NCBI GenBank assembly: GCA_014529385.2
Contig: CM043957.1
Location: 87,706,381-87,770,380, forward strand
Length of the DNA stretch: 64,000 nucleotides
Origin: Adiantum capillus-veneris
Lineage: Eukaryota; Streptophyta; Polypodiopsida; Polypodiales; Pteridaceae
Reading direction: 5' to 3'
Shown here: piece by piece, positions 31,029 to 40,645 of the stretch
Position numbering within the stretch: the first letter of the stretch is position 1
Layout of the letters: every line of letters begins with the position of its first letter
The notes under the pieces: model-generated
The model's input: only the letters and a program-made list of their open reading frames with translations
The model's database searches: none
Told to the model about the DNA's origin: nothing
Program-made: the position numbers and the translations under genes

Positions 31029-31200
31029 AAACAGACATAACCATTCCGTGCAGAACATACCAAAACCTCTAAAATGACTCCTGGGTTGCGTAGAGCTAAG
31101 TTCGTATGAGGAAATTATGGCCAAAAATGCATTTTTGGAGCCCAAAAAGGCACCTACAGAAACCTATTTTTGCTAATCTACCACACTGTGGGTTGAATAA

Positions 31201-31416
31201 CCACAAAAAATGGTCTCAAATCTCAAGAAAATCAGCTCCTGAAGTAGTGAAACACAAGTTGAAAATCTCAGCTTCACAATCCATACATGGCTGCAAATTT
31301 TCTACTTCAAATTCTATTGTAAGTACATCAATGCACTCCAATGTGTGTGCAATCAAACGAGAGCACTCTACCTAAATACGCTCCTACGTAACCACTCAAG
31401 AAAGGCTAAAAATTAG
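31201..31416. other. Flank of right arm, unclassified
   Basis: Non-coding. If Ty3-1 interrupted the left arm, the mirror of this sequence may lie beyond the Ty3-1 3' LTR, before base 1. Confidence 0.5.
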
Positions 31417-31608
31417 TGAAGGAGTACGAGCAGAAGTGTGACGCGAGAGAGAGTGCGAGAAGAAGAGCACGAGGATATGGTGAACTCGCTCTACTGTAAT
31501 GTGCAGATCATAGTGAGTTCTTATTAGGTTTTTACAAAAGAATATGTATACATACCTGGCGGCCGGCCCACTTACCTGGGCGACCACATTGGGCTTTATA
31601 CCCCAACA
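31417..31608 (-). repeat. Copia-1 3' LTR
   Basis: 192 bp. On the minus strand TGTTGGGGTATAAAG...CTCCTTCA; the purine tract AAGTGGGAGGT abuts it. Confidence 0.88.
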
Positions 31609-31697
31609 ACCTCCCACTTAAAGTCCAATGTGATACTTTAAGTGTGAGAGAAGCTACTATACAAGCTAATATACAAGAGATGTAGAGAAGTGATGTA

Positions 31698-32362
31698 CTA
31701 CCCTACACCTAACTGCTTGCGAAAATGGGCAAAGCTCTCTGAGGGAAGTCCTTTTGTAAGTAGATCAGCAGGATTTTCTGTGGTGTGAACTTTGACAAGC
31801 TGACGTTGCTTATCCTCGAGCATTTCCCTGATGAAATGATACTTCACACCACATGCTTTGTCTTTGAGTGATAAACTGGATTGCGAGCCAATTGTATAGC
31901 ACTTTGACTATCACAATATAACACAGGCATCTCTTCTTTGATTCCCAAATCTGTTACTAGTTGATTAAGCCAAATTGATTCTTTGCATGCCTCTGATGCT
32001 GCAACATATTCAGCCTCTATAGTAGACTGAGTAACACAATCTTGTAATCTAGAACGCCATGATACTGCTCCACCAGCCAATGTAAAGACATACCCTGACG
32101 TAGACCTTCGGTTGTCTAAGTCACCTGCATAATCTGAGTCTGTAAAACCCTTTACACTTAGCTCCTGACTCCCATAGCATATACGCATACTCTTTGTAGC
32201 TTTCAGGTATCTCCATATTCCTTTCACTGCCTCCCAATGTTTCTTGCCTGGGTTTGACATGTATCGACTTACTACTCCCACTGCAAATGCAATGTCTGGG
32301 TGAGTAGCAATCATTGAATACATTAAACTACCCACTGCAGATGCATATGGAATCTTATCCAT
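31698..32362 (-). pseudogene. Copia-1 RNase H
   Basis: 172 open residues (31844-32362) with the copia end signature MDKIPYASAVGSLMY, RNase H VKGFTDSDYAGD, AEYVAASEA and DSQSAIQLARNP. The frame stops after SKTKHVV. In the next phase the expected continuation VKYHFIREMLE and NPADLLTKGLP runs to a stop at 31698-31700, so one base has been lost near 31844. The open part joins the RT frame directly, with only a TAG and two codons between. The protein would degrade RNA in the RNA-DNA hybrid. Confidence 0.9.
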
Positions 32363-32368
32363 TTCAAC

Positions 32369-32986
32369 CTATTCTTCCTCAGACACAGGACAATCTTGTT
32401 TGCTAAGTTTCACATATGGTGGCAATGGAACACTCAATGCCTTTCCCTTCTCCATATTGAAACGTTGCAAAACCTTGTCAATATACTCTGTTTGAGATAA
32501 CCAAATCAACTTCTTTGATCTGTCTCTCTCAATGCGCATACCAAGTATATGACTTGCCTCACCCATGTCTTTCATGTCAAACGATTTTGCCATCTTTGAC
32601 TTCAAAGCTGAATTTTTTTCCAAGTGCTTGCCAGCAATCAACATGTCATCCACATACAAAATAAGGATTAGCCAATTGCCATCCTTAGCCTTCTTTGTAT
32701 ATAGACAGTGATCGAACTCACTACGTTTGTAGCCTTGAGAAAGCATAAACTTGTGGAAATTATGGTACCATGCCCTCGGTGATTGTTTTAAGCCATAAAG
32801 ACTCTTTAACAACTGGCATACCAAATCTTCCTTGCCTTTCTCAACAAACCCTTCTGGCTGCTGCATGTAAATTTCCACATCTAAATCACCATGCAAGAAC
32901 GCTGTCTTGACATCCATTTGGTGCAACACCAAATCTAATATGGCAACCAATGCAAGAAAGCATCTCAATGTAGTCATCTTGACCAC
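32369..32986 (-). CDS. Copia-1 reverse transcriptase, C-terminal part between two stops
   Basis: 205 residues: the copia RT blocks VHQMDVKTAFLHGDL (here LHQMDVKTAFLHG), SLYGLKQSPRAW and catalytic LYVDDMLIAG. The coding frame is continuous upstream through 56 further codons to the TAG at 33155-33157, so the true RT begins there ([14 protein letters not shown]). It ends with TAG (32369-32371), two codons before the RNase H Met. Stops in this frame are the only breaks. Confidence 0.92.
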   Translation of the reverse strand: MVKMTTLRCFLALVAILDLVLHQMDVKTAFLHGDLDVEIYMQQPEGFVEKGKEDLVCQLLKSLYGLKQSPRAWYHNFHKFMLSQGYKRSEFDHCLYTKKAKDGNWLILILYVDDMLIAGKHLEKNSALKSKMAKSFDMKDMGEASHILGMRIERDRSKKLIWLSQTEYIDKVLQRFNMEKGKALSVPLPPYVKLSKQDCPVSEEE

Positions 32987-33154
32987 CGGAGAGAAGACTT
33001 GATCAAAGTCAATACCTTGTTCTTGCTTAAAGCCCTTGGCAACAAGCCTTGCTTTGTACTTTGGCTGACTATCATGAGCGGTGATCTTATACCTATAAAC
33101 CCATTTACAAGGTAGAGCCTTTTTGCCCTGTGGTAATTTAACTAGCTTCCATGT

Positions 33155-35677
33155 CTAGTTTTTATGCAGAGCTGTCATCTCTGACTGCATGGCCAATTGC
33201 CAATTCCCGGAGTCCTTCATTTGCACTGCTTCCTTGTAACATGAAGGCTCATTGCAATCAGTCAACATGACATAGTTCATAGATGGAACAAACCTATCAG
33301 GAGGTCGCGTGACACGTCCAGATCTACGCACAATAGGTGGCTCAGGCTCAGCCACAACTTGTGGTTCCACTCTATCCTGTCCTTGCTCCTCTTGAGCCCT
33401 GACATTTTGTCTTGCACGTGCAGGTCCATCTTCTTGGAAGACAACTCTTCTAATCTCCTCAACCCTCTGTGGTTTAGAATGATATTTGGATTCATTAAAG
33501 TGAACATCATTGCTGCGGACAACCTCTCTGGATTCGGGATCCCAAAGTCTGTACCCCATCTCACCAGAATTACCATAGCCTAGAAAGATGCACTTCCTAC
33601 TCTTTGGCTCAAGTTTGTTCCTAAATTCCTTTGGAACGTGGGTATATGTCTCACAGCCAAAGACTCTGAGATGCTTGTATGAGGGCATTTTGCCTGACCA
33701 CACCATCTCTGGCACTAAATCCTTCTGCAAAACCTTGCTAGGAGATCTATTTACAAGATGAACAGCTGTTGATACAGCTTCAGCCCAAAACCCATTTGGC
33801 AGCTGTGCATTAGACAACATACTTCTGACCTTCTCTTGTATGGTCCTATTCATCCTCTCAGCAACACCATTTTGAGGAGGATTGTAAGGAGCAGTAAGTT
33901 CACGTTTTATACCTTTTGACTCACAAAAGTCCTGAAAGGCCTTTGAAACATACTCTCCACCATTGTCAGTGCGTAAGCATTTACGCTTCTTGCCACTCTT
34001 ATTCTCCACAAGTGTCACAAACGTTTTGAAAACACTAAATGCTTCATCCTTGTGCTTGAGAAAGTAAACCCATACTTTCCTCGAGTAATCATCTATAAAT
34101 GTCATAAAGTAAGAAGCTCCCCCTAGAGATAGGTTAGGCATAGGTCCACACAAATCACTATGAACAAGTGCCAAATGTGTATCTCTTCTACTGCTTCTAT
34201 GCTTATGTGGCTGCTGTGTTTGCTTACCATACAGACAATGTTCACAGAATTCAAAATCATTAAATGAAAAGCCAGGCAAGTAAGCAGAACGAGACAAGAT
34301 TTCCATTCCCTTCTTGGACATATGTCCTAACCGGCTATGCCACAAAGAAACGTTCGGCTGCTCGGTTACATTGATTACATTTTTAGAGACATTTGATACA
34401 TAAATCATGTAAAGTCCTCCAGACTTTACTCCATGTGCTACTGTCACAGAACCCTTGGATATCTTCCACATGTTCTGTCCAAAAGTGGTGACGTAGCCAG
34501 CATCATCAAGTAAACCTGTGCTGATCAAGCTCTTTGTAATTGCGGGAACATGTCTCACATTCTTCAGCGTGAAAGAAGAGCCATTCTGAAACTTCAATTG
34601 AACATCTCCAACACCTAAGATCTCACATGTCTGCCCATTGCCTAGCCGAACATGATCTTTAGTGGTTACATAAGAGGTAAACCACTCCTTGTTTGGAGAC
34701 ACATGAAGTGATGCCCCTGAGTCTATAATCCAGTCACTCAGTGCATTTTCATCAGATGCTGTAAGAAGAGCTGAGTCCATTGTATTCTTCAAGAAGTAGA
34801 TGTTTCTTGACACTAGACTGTCATCCTCTGCAACAGTGTTTGTCACATTTATTTCTTGAATCTTCACTGAGGACTTGTTCTTCTCACCATGGTCTTTAAC
34901 TTTCTCTTTGACTTTTTCTGCTTTCCATTCTCTCCAGTCTCTTTTCATGTGACCCTTATTGCCACAATGGTAGCATTCTATGTCACTCTTGCCTTTAGCA
35001 CTGCGGGACTTGCTACGAGACTGATTCCTCTTTCCACCTTTGTACTTTTCTTTGGTCCTTCCCCTGTCAACTAAGGCTGTTCCTTTGCCTTTGTCCATTG
35101 TCTTTCTATTGGTTTCTTCAGTAAGCAGACTTCCTTCTACACCTGCTATGTTCAAACCATCTGGAGGTGCAGAATTACTCAAAGCTGTGCGAAAAGTGTC
35201 CCAACTTTCCGGCAATGTGATCAACAGGAACATAGCTCTAATAGGTTCATCAAACTTGACACCTTGAGCTGACAAATGACTGTAGATGGTGTTGAATTCA
35301 TTTAGATGATTGGACATAGGGGTCCCTTCTTTCATCTTCAAGTCAACAAGCTTCTTAAGCCAGTATACCTGTGAAGCTGCACTCTGCTTCTCATAAAAAT
35401 CGCTTAGCTTTGTCCATGCTTGATAAGCCGACATCTCGTCTGCTACATTGAAGTAAACGCTTTCTGCCAAAGTCAGCATAATGGTAGAAAGTGCCAATTC
35501 ATCCATTTTGTTCCATTCATCTTCGTCCATATCTTCTGGTTTTATCCCCTTGAGCTTTATAGGTTTTATCTGCTTCTTTTGTACCAACACGTGCCAAATC
35601 TGCTTCTTCCACAATGGGAAATTGGTTCCATCCAGCTTCTTGATATTGTAAAGAGCAGTGTCCTGTGATCCAGCCAT
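33155..35677 (-). CDS. Copia-1 gag, protease and integrase
   Basis: 840 residues. Gag 1-230 begins MAGSQDTALYNIKKLDGTNF. The zinc knuckle is Cys235-X2-Cys238-X4-His243-X4 with Trp248 where the last Cys should be. Protease WIIDSGASLH (Asp319). Integrase zinc finger His447, His452, Cys478, Cys481. Core Asp508, Asp571, Glu607 (DD35E), and then the GKMPSYKHLRVFGCETYTHV block. The frame ends in TAG at KN-stop-TW, where related proteins usually have Gln, so this is one polyprotein cut by a nonsense mutation. Gag and integrase catalytic sites look sound. Confidence 0.95.
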   Translation of the reverse strand: MAGSQDTALYNIKKLDGTNFPLWKKQIWHVLVQKKQIKPIKLKGIKPEDMDEDEWNKMDELALSTIMLTLAESVYFNVADEMSAYQAWTKLSDFYEKQSAASQVYWLKKLVDLKMKEGTPMSNHLNEFNTIYSHLSAQGVKFDEPIRAMFLLITLPESWDTFRTALSNSAPPDGLNIAGVEGSLLTEETNRKTMDKGKGTALVDRGRTKEKYKGGKRNQSRSKSRSAKGKSDIECYHCGNKGHMKRDWREWKAEKVKEKVKDHGEKNKSSVKIQEINVTNTVAEDDSLVSRNIYFLKNTMDSALLTASDENALSDWIIDSGASLHVSPNKEWFTSYVTTKDHVRLGNGQTCEILGVGDVQLKFQNGSSFTLKNVRHVPAITKSLISTGLLDDAGYVTTFGQNMWKISKGSVTVAHGVKSGGLYMIYVSNVSKNVINVTEQPNVSLWHSRLGHMSKKGMEILSRSAYLPGFSFNDFEFCEHCLYGKQTQQPHKHRSSRRDTHLALVHSDLCGPMPNLSLGGASYFMTFIDDYSRKVWVYFLKHKDEAFSVFKTFVTLVENKSGKKRKCLRTDNGGEYVSKAFQDFCESKGIKRELTAPYNPPQNGVAERMNRTIQEKVRSMLSNAQLPNGFWAEAVSTAVHLVNRSPSKVLQKDLVPEMVWSGKMPSYKHLRVFGCETYTHVPKEFRNKLEPKSRKCIFLGYGNSGEMGYRLWDPESREVVRSNDVHFNESKYHSKPQRVEEIRRVVFQEDGPARARQNVRAQEEQGQDRVEPQVVAEPEPPIVRRSGRVTRPPDRFVPSMNYVMLTDCNEPSCYKEAVQMKDSGNWQLAMQSEMTALHKN

Positions 35678-36737
35678 AGCTACGCTTCACAGTGGTTTAC
35701 TTTCCTGGGAAAAATTCGGCAGAGTTTCCCCTATAAACTGACCTCTGAACCAATATCAACCTATCAAATGAACCAAGAAAGCTTCTGATTCTGCAGAAAT
35801 TTTGGCATAGTCTCCTTTGTAAAATGGCTCTGGTGTACTAAAAACAGACCAAAAAACAACTCAAAAAACACTGTCTCTCTGACACTATAAGCTGTGGGTA
35901 AACCTGTCCTGCACATGTACTGTCTCTGACTGTCCTGTCACTGTCCTGTAAGCATAGACTGCGACAATGCCTCAACAGTAGTAAAGCAAAGATGCAATCC
36001 CAACTGTCTAACTCACAGTCAATACATCCTAGCTGCCTATCTAAGGGTGCTCGAGGGATCGCTCCAAGACCTGTATCACCGAAAGGATCTCAACATTCGA
36101 GAATCCCCCAGCTCAATAAAACCTCACTCGACCCTCAAAAAAGGCTGCAGTAAATCTGACAGTACATAGAATTCCCACAAAGTCATACATCCACAAATTT
36201 CCCCTTGTATGCTGTAACCGCTACGGCGGTTGTTTGCTGCGTGACTCACAGCCAGCAAACCCTCAACATACATACATCATCTCTGACAATACATCCCATG
36301 TGGAAGTACCTGCAATGTCAGGATGAAATCTGGAATATCAAGCAGCAAACACAAGCTACGTGATGAACTAGTGGATGTCGCCTACAGTCTGTGTGTAGAT
36401 GCGCCCGTGTCGTATGTGACACGCCTCCAAGAACTGTGAGCCGTCCTTCGATGTGTAGACAGCCACAAATCAACACTCTGGGAGTGTCGATATCCTCAGC
36501 ACCTGCATTCGTAGGCCGAAAACCCCAAATTTGTAGAGTCGGATCTGCATCCGTTGAGACCACGTAGTCGAAAATGGCCTGCGCAGACCTTTGTCGAAGC
36601 CGAACGGTGACCGAGATGAGCTGAACGATGACCGAGATGACCTCATGATGGTGGGGCCGTGTCTTCGCCTATCGAATTTCACTCCAATCTGAGCTAGTGA
36701 CTCTAGCCTCCTGCAGTGCTGCCCCGAGCCTTGATAT
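35678..36737 (-). other. Copia-1 leader
   Basis: 1.06 kb without coding sequence. Short blocks such as ttggcatagtctcctttg and ctcaataaaacctcactcga recur in Copia-2 and, diverged, at 44436 and 44674 in Copia-3. Confidence 0.7.
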
Positions 36738-36751
36738 GAGCTCTGATACCA
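36738..36751 (-). promoter_or_regulatory. Copia-1 primer binding site
   Basis: On the minus strand TGGTATCAGAGCTC, two bases from the LTR end. Confidence 0.88.
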
Positions 36752-36753
36752 GT

Positions 36754-36947
36754 TGAAGGAGTACGAGCGGAAGTGCGACGAGAGAGAGAGAGTGCGAGAA
36801 GAAGAGGACGATGATATGGTGAACTCGCTCTACTGTAATGTGTAGAGCATAGTGAGTTCTTATTAGGTTTTTACAAAAGAACATGTGTACATACCTGGCG
36901 GCCCGCCCACTTACCTGGGCGACCACATTGGGCTTTATACCCCAACA
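36754..36947 (-). repeat. Copia-1 5' LTR
   Basis: 194 bp, same ends as 31417-31608. Confidence 0.88.
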
Positions 36948-37023
36948 GTAAGTCTTCACCTTATTTGTTTACGGTCTCTTGCAAAACAATACCAAGTATG
37001 CCATGATCATGGTTTCTGATGCC
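36948..37023. other. Short spacer between Copia-1 and Copia-2
   Basis: About 76 bp with no match to either element. Confidence 0.6.
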
Positions 37024-40000
37024 AAGCATCTCAATGTAGTCATCTTGACCACCGGAGAGAAGACTTGATCAAAGTCAATACCTTGTTCTTGCTTAAAGCC
37101 CTTGGCAACAAGCCTTGCTTTGTACTTTGGCTGACTATCATGAGCGGTGATCTTATACCTATAAACCCATTTACAAGGTAGAGCCTTTTTGCCCTGTGGT
37201 AATTTAACTAGCTTCCATGTCTAGTTTTTATGCAGAGCTGTCATCTCTGACTGCATGGCCAATTGCCAATTCCCGGAGTCCTTCATTTGCACTGCTTCCT
37301 TGTAACATGAAGGCTCATTGCAATCAGTCAACATGACATAGTTCATAGATGGAACAAACCTATCAGGAGGTCGCGTGACACGTCCAGATCTACGCACAAT
37401 AGGTGGCTCAGGCTCAGCCACAACTTGTGGTTCCACTCTATCCTGTCCTTGCTCCTCTTGAGCCCTGACATTTTGTCTTGCACGTGCAGGTCCATCTTCT
37501 TGGAAGACAACTCTTCTAATCTCCTCAAACCTCTCTGGTTTAGAATGATATTTGCATTCATTAAAGTGAACATCATTGCTACGGATAACCTTTCTCGATT
37601 CGGGATCCCAAAGTCTGTACCCCATCTCACCAGAATTACCATAGCCTAGAAAGATGCACTTCCTACTCTTTGGCTCAAGTTTGTTCCTAAATTCCTTTGG
37701 AACGTGGGTATATGCCTCACAGCCAAAGACTCTGAGATGCTTGTATGAGGGCATTTTGCCTGACCACACCATCTCTGGCACTAAATCCTTCTGCAAAACC
37801 TTGCTAGGAGATCTATTTACAAGATGAACAGCTGTTGATACAGCTTCAGCCCAAAACCCATTTGGCAGCTGTGCATTAGACAACATACTTCTGACCTTCT
37901 CTTGTATGGTCCTATTCATCCTCTCAGCAACACCATTTTGAGGAGGATTGTAAGGAGCAGTAAGTTCACGTTTTATACCTTTTGACTCACAAAAGTCCTG
38001 AAAGGCCTTTGAAACATACTCTCCACCATTGTCAGTGCGTAAGCATTTACGCTTCTTGCCACTCTTATTCTCCACAAGTGTCACAAACGTTTTGAAAACA
38101 CTAAATGCTTCATCCTTGTGCTTGAGAAAGTAAACCCATACTTTCCTCGAGTAATCATCTATAAATGTCATAAAGTAAGAAGCTCCCCCTAGAGATAGGT
38201 TAGGCATAGGTCCACACAAATCACTATGAACAAGTGCCAAATGTGTATCTCTTCTACTGCTTCTATGCTTATGTGGCTGCTGTGTTTGCTTACCATACAG
38301 ACAATGTTCACAGAATTCAAAATCATTAAATGAAAAGCCAGGCAAGTAAGCAGAACGAGACAAGATTTCCATTCCCTTCTTGGACATATGTCCTAACCGG
38401 CTATGCCACAAAGAAACGTTCGGCTGCTCGGTTACATTGATTACATTTTTAGAGACATTTGATACATAAATCATGTAAAGTCCTCCAGACTTTACTCCAT
38501 GTGCTACTGTCACAGAACCCTTGGATATCTTCCACATGTTCTGTCCAAAAGTGGTGACGTAGCCAGCATCATCAAGTAAACCTGTGCTGATCAAGCTCTT
38601 TGTAATTGCGGGAACATGTCTCACATTCTTCAGCGTGAAAGAAGAGCCATTCTGAAACTTCAATTGAACATCTCCAACACCTACGATCTCACATGTCTGC
38701 CCATTGCCTAGCCGAACATGATCTTTAGTGGTTACATAAGAGGTAAACCACTCCTTGTTTGGAGACACATGAAGTGATGCCCCTGAGTCTATAATCCAGT
38801 CACTCAGTGCATTTTCATCAGATGCTGTAAGAAGAGCTGAGTCCATTGTATTCTTCAAGAAGTAGATGTTTCTTGACACTAGACTGTCATCCTCTGCAAC
38901 AGTGTTTGTCACATTTATTTCTTGAATCTTCACTGAGGACTTGTTCTTCTCACCATGGTCTTTAACTTTCTCTTTGACTTTTTCTGCTTTCCATTTTCTC
39001 CAGTCTCTTTTCATGTGACCCTTATTGCCACAATGGTAGCATTCTATGTCACTCTTGCCTTTAGCACTGCGGGACTTGCTACGAGACTGATTCCTCTTTC
39101 CACCTTTGTACTTTTCTTTGGTCCTTCCCCTGACAACTAAGGCTGTTCCTTTGCCTTTGTCCATTGTCTTTCTATTGGTTTCTTCAGTAAGCAGACTTCC
39201 TTCTACACCTGCTATGTTCAAACCATCTGGAGGTGCAGAATTACTCAAAGCTGTGCGAAAAGTGTCCCAACTTTCCGGCAATGTGATCAACAGGAACATA
39301 GCTCTAATAGGTTCATCAAACTTGACACCTTGAGCTGACAAATGACTGTAGATGGTGTTGAATTCATTTAGATGATTGGACATAGGGGTCCCTTCTTTCA
39401 TCTTCAAGTCAACAAGCTTCTTAAGCCAGTATACCTGTGAAGCTGCACTCTGCTTCTCATAAAAATCGCTTAGCTTTGTCCATGCTTGATAAGCCGACAT
39501 CTCGTCTGCTACATTAAAGTAAATGCTTTCTGCCAAAGTCAGCATAATGGTAGAAAGTGCCAATTCATCCATTTCGCTCCATTCATCTTCGTCCATATCT
39601 TCTGGTTTTATCCCCTTGAGCTTTATAGGTTTTATCTGCTTCTTTTGTACCAACACGTGCCAAATCTGCTTCTTCCACAATGGGAAATTGGTTCCATCCA
39701 GCTTCTTGATATTGTAAAGAGCAACGTCCTGTGATCCAGCCATAGCTACTCTTCACAGTAGTTTACTTTCCTGGGAAAAATTCGGCAGAATTTCCCCTGT
39801 CTGAACCAATATCAACCTGTCAAATGAACCAAGGAAGCTTCAGATTCTGCATAAATTTCGGCAGAGTCTCCTTTGTAAAATGGCTCTGGTGTACTAAAAA
39901 AACACACCAAAAAATAGCTCAAAAAACCACTGTCTCTCTAACATTGTAAGCTGTGGGTAAACCTGTCTTGCTCCTGTACTGTCTCTCACTATCCTGTCAC

Positions 40001-40645
40001 TGTCCTGTAAGCATAGACTGCGACAATGCCTCAACGGGAGTAAAGCAAAGATGCAATCCCAACTGTCTAACTCACAATCAATACATCCTAGCTGCCTATC
40101 TAAGGGTGCTCGAGGGATAGCTCCAAGACCTGTATCACCGAAAGGATCTCAACATTCGAGAATCCCCCAGCTCAATAAAACCTCACTCGACCCTCAACAA
40201 AGGCTGCAGTAAATTTGACAGTACATAGACTTCCCACAAAATCATACATCCACAAATTTCCCACTATATGCTGTAACCACTGCGGCGGTTGTTTGCTGCG
40301 TGACTCACAGCCAGCAAACCCTCAACAGACATACATCATCTCTGACAATACATCCCATGTGGAAGTACCTGCAATGTCAGGATGAAATCTGGAATATCAA
40401 GCAGCAAACACAAGCTACCTGATGAACTAGTGGATGCCGCCTACAGTCTGTGTGTAGATGCGCCCGTGTCGTATGTGACACGCCTCCAAGAACTGTGAGC
40501 CATCCTTCGATGTGTAGACAGCCACAAATCAGCACTCTGGGAGTGCCGATATCCTCAGTACCTGCAGTCGTAGGCCGAAACCCCAAATTTGCAGAGTCGG
40601 ATCTACACCCGTCGAGACCACGTAGTCGAAAATGGCCTGTGCAGA
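37024..40645 (-). mobile_element. Copia-2: second copy of the same copia family, truncated at both ends
   Basis: Matches Copia-1 from about 32958 to 36585 almost base for base, including the leader. It lacks RT beyond its first codons, RNase H and both LTRs. It starts abruptly inside RT sequence at 37024 and stops matching at about 40645 in the leader. Same orientation as Copia-1. Confidence 0.93.
37221..39743 (-). CDS. Copia-2 gag, protease and integrase
   Basis: 840 residues, same length as in Copia-1 and differing at only about fifteen positions (for example D6V near the start, E249K next to the knuckle, T-to-A in the CETYTH block). It keeps the same TAG at the end and the same Trp in place of the last knuckle Cys, so both changes existed before the two copies separated. 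Protease Asp and integrase DD35E residues are present. Confidence 0.94.
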   Translation of the reverse strand: MAGSQDVALYNIKKLDGTNFPLWKKQIWHVLVQKKQIKPIKLKGIKPEDMDEDEWSEMDELALSTIMLTLAESIYFNVADEMSAYQAWTKLSDFYEKQSAASQVYWLKKLVDLKMKEGTPMSNHLNEFNTIYSHLSAQGVKFDEPIRAMFLLITLPESWDTFRTALSNSAPPDGLNIAGVEGSLLTEETNRKTMDKGKGTALVVRGRTKEKYKGGKRNQSRSKSRSAKGKSDIECYHCGNKGHMKRDWRKWKAEKVKEKVKDHGEKNKSSVKIQEINVTNTVAEDDSLVSRNIYFLKNTMDSALLTASDENALSDWIIDSGASLHVSPNKEWFTSYVTTKDHVRLGNGQTCEIVGVGDVQLKFQNGSSFTLKNVRHVPAITKSLISTGLLDDAGYVTTFGQNMWKISKGSVTVAHGVKSGGLYMIYVSNVSKNVINVTEQPNVSLWHSRLGHMSKKGMEILSRSAYLPGFSFNDFEFCEHCLYGKQTQQPHKHRSSRRDTHLALVHSDLCGPMPNLSLGGASYFMTFIDDYSRKVWVYFLKHKDEAFSVFKTFVTLVENKSGKKRKCLRTDNGGEYVSKAFQDFCESKGIKRELTAPYNPPQNGVAERMNRTIQEKVRSMLSNAQLPNGFWAEAVSTAVHLVNRSPSKVLQKDLVPEMVWSGKMPSYKHLRVFGCEAYTHVPKEFRNKLEPKSRKCIFLGYGNSGEMGYRLWDPESRKVIRSNDVHFNECKYHSKPERFEEIRRVVFQEDGPARARQNVRAQEEQGQDRVEPQVVAEPEPPIVRRSGRVTRPPDRFVPSMNYVMLTDCNEPSCYKEAVQMKDSGNWQLAMQSEMTALHKN

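Larger units (their letters stand above)
22035..31200. repeat. Right arm of giant inverted repeat
   Basis: 9166 bp, reverse-complement partner of 12076-21162. At 31201 the sequence continues into unmatched DNA, exactly where the left arm is cut by Ty3-1. Confidence 0.97.
31417..36947 (-). mobile_element. Copia-1: Ty1/copia LTR retrotransposon
   Basis: 3' LTR 31417-31608, purine tract 31609-31620, gag-protease-integrase 33155-35677, RT 32369-32986, RNase H 31844-32362, leader, primer site 36738-36751, 5' LTR 36754-36947. Integrase before RT defines copia. The flanks attag and gtaag are not a clear target duplication. The two LTRs differ at roughly a dozen positions. Two in-frame stops and one frameshift make it non-functional. 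Confidence 0.94.
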
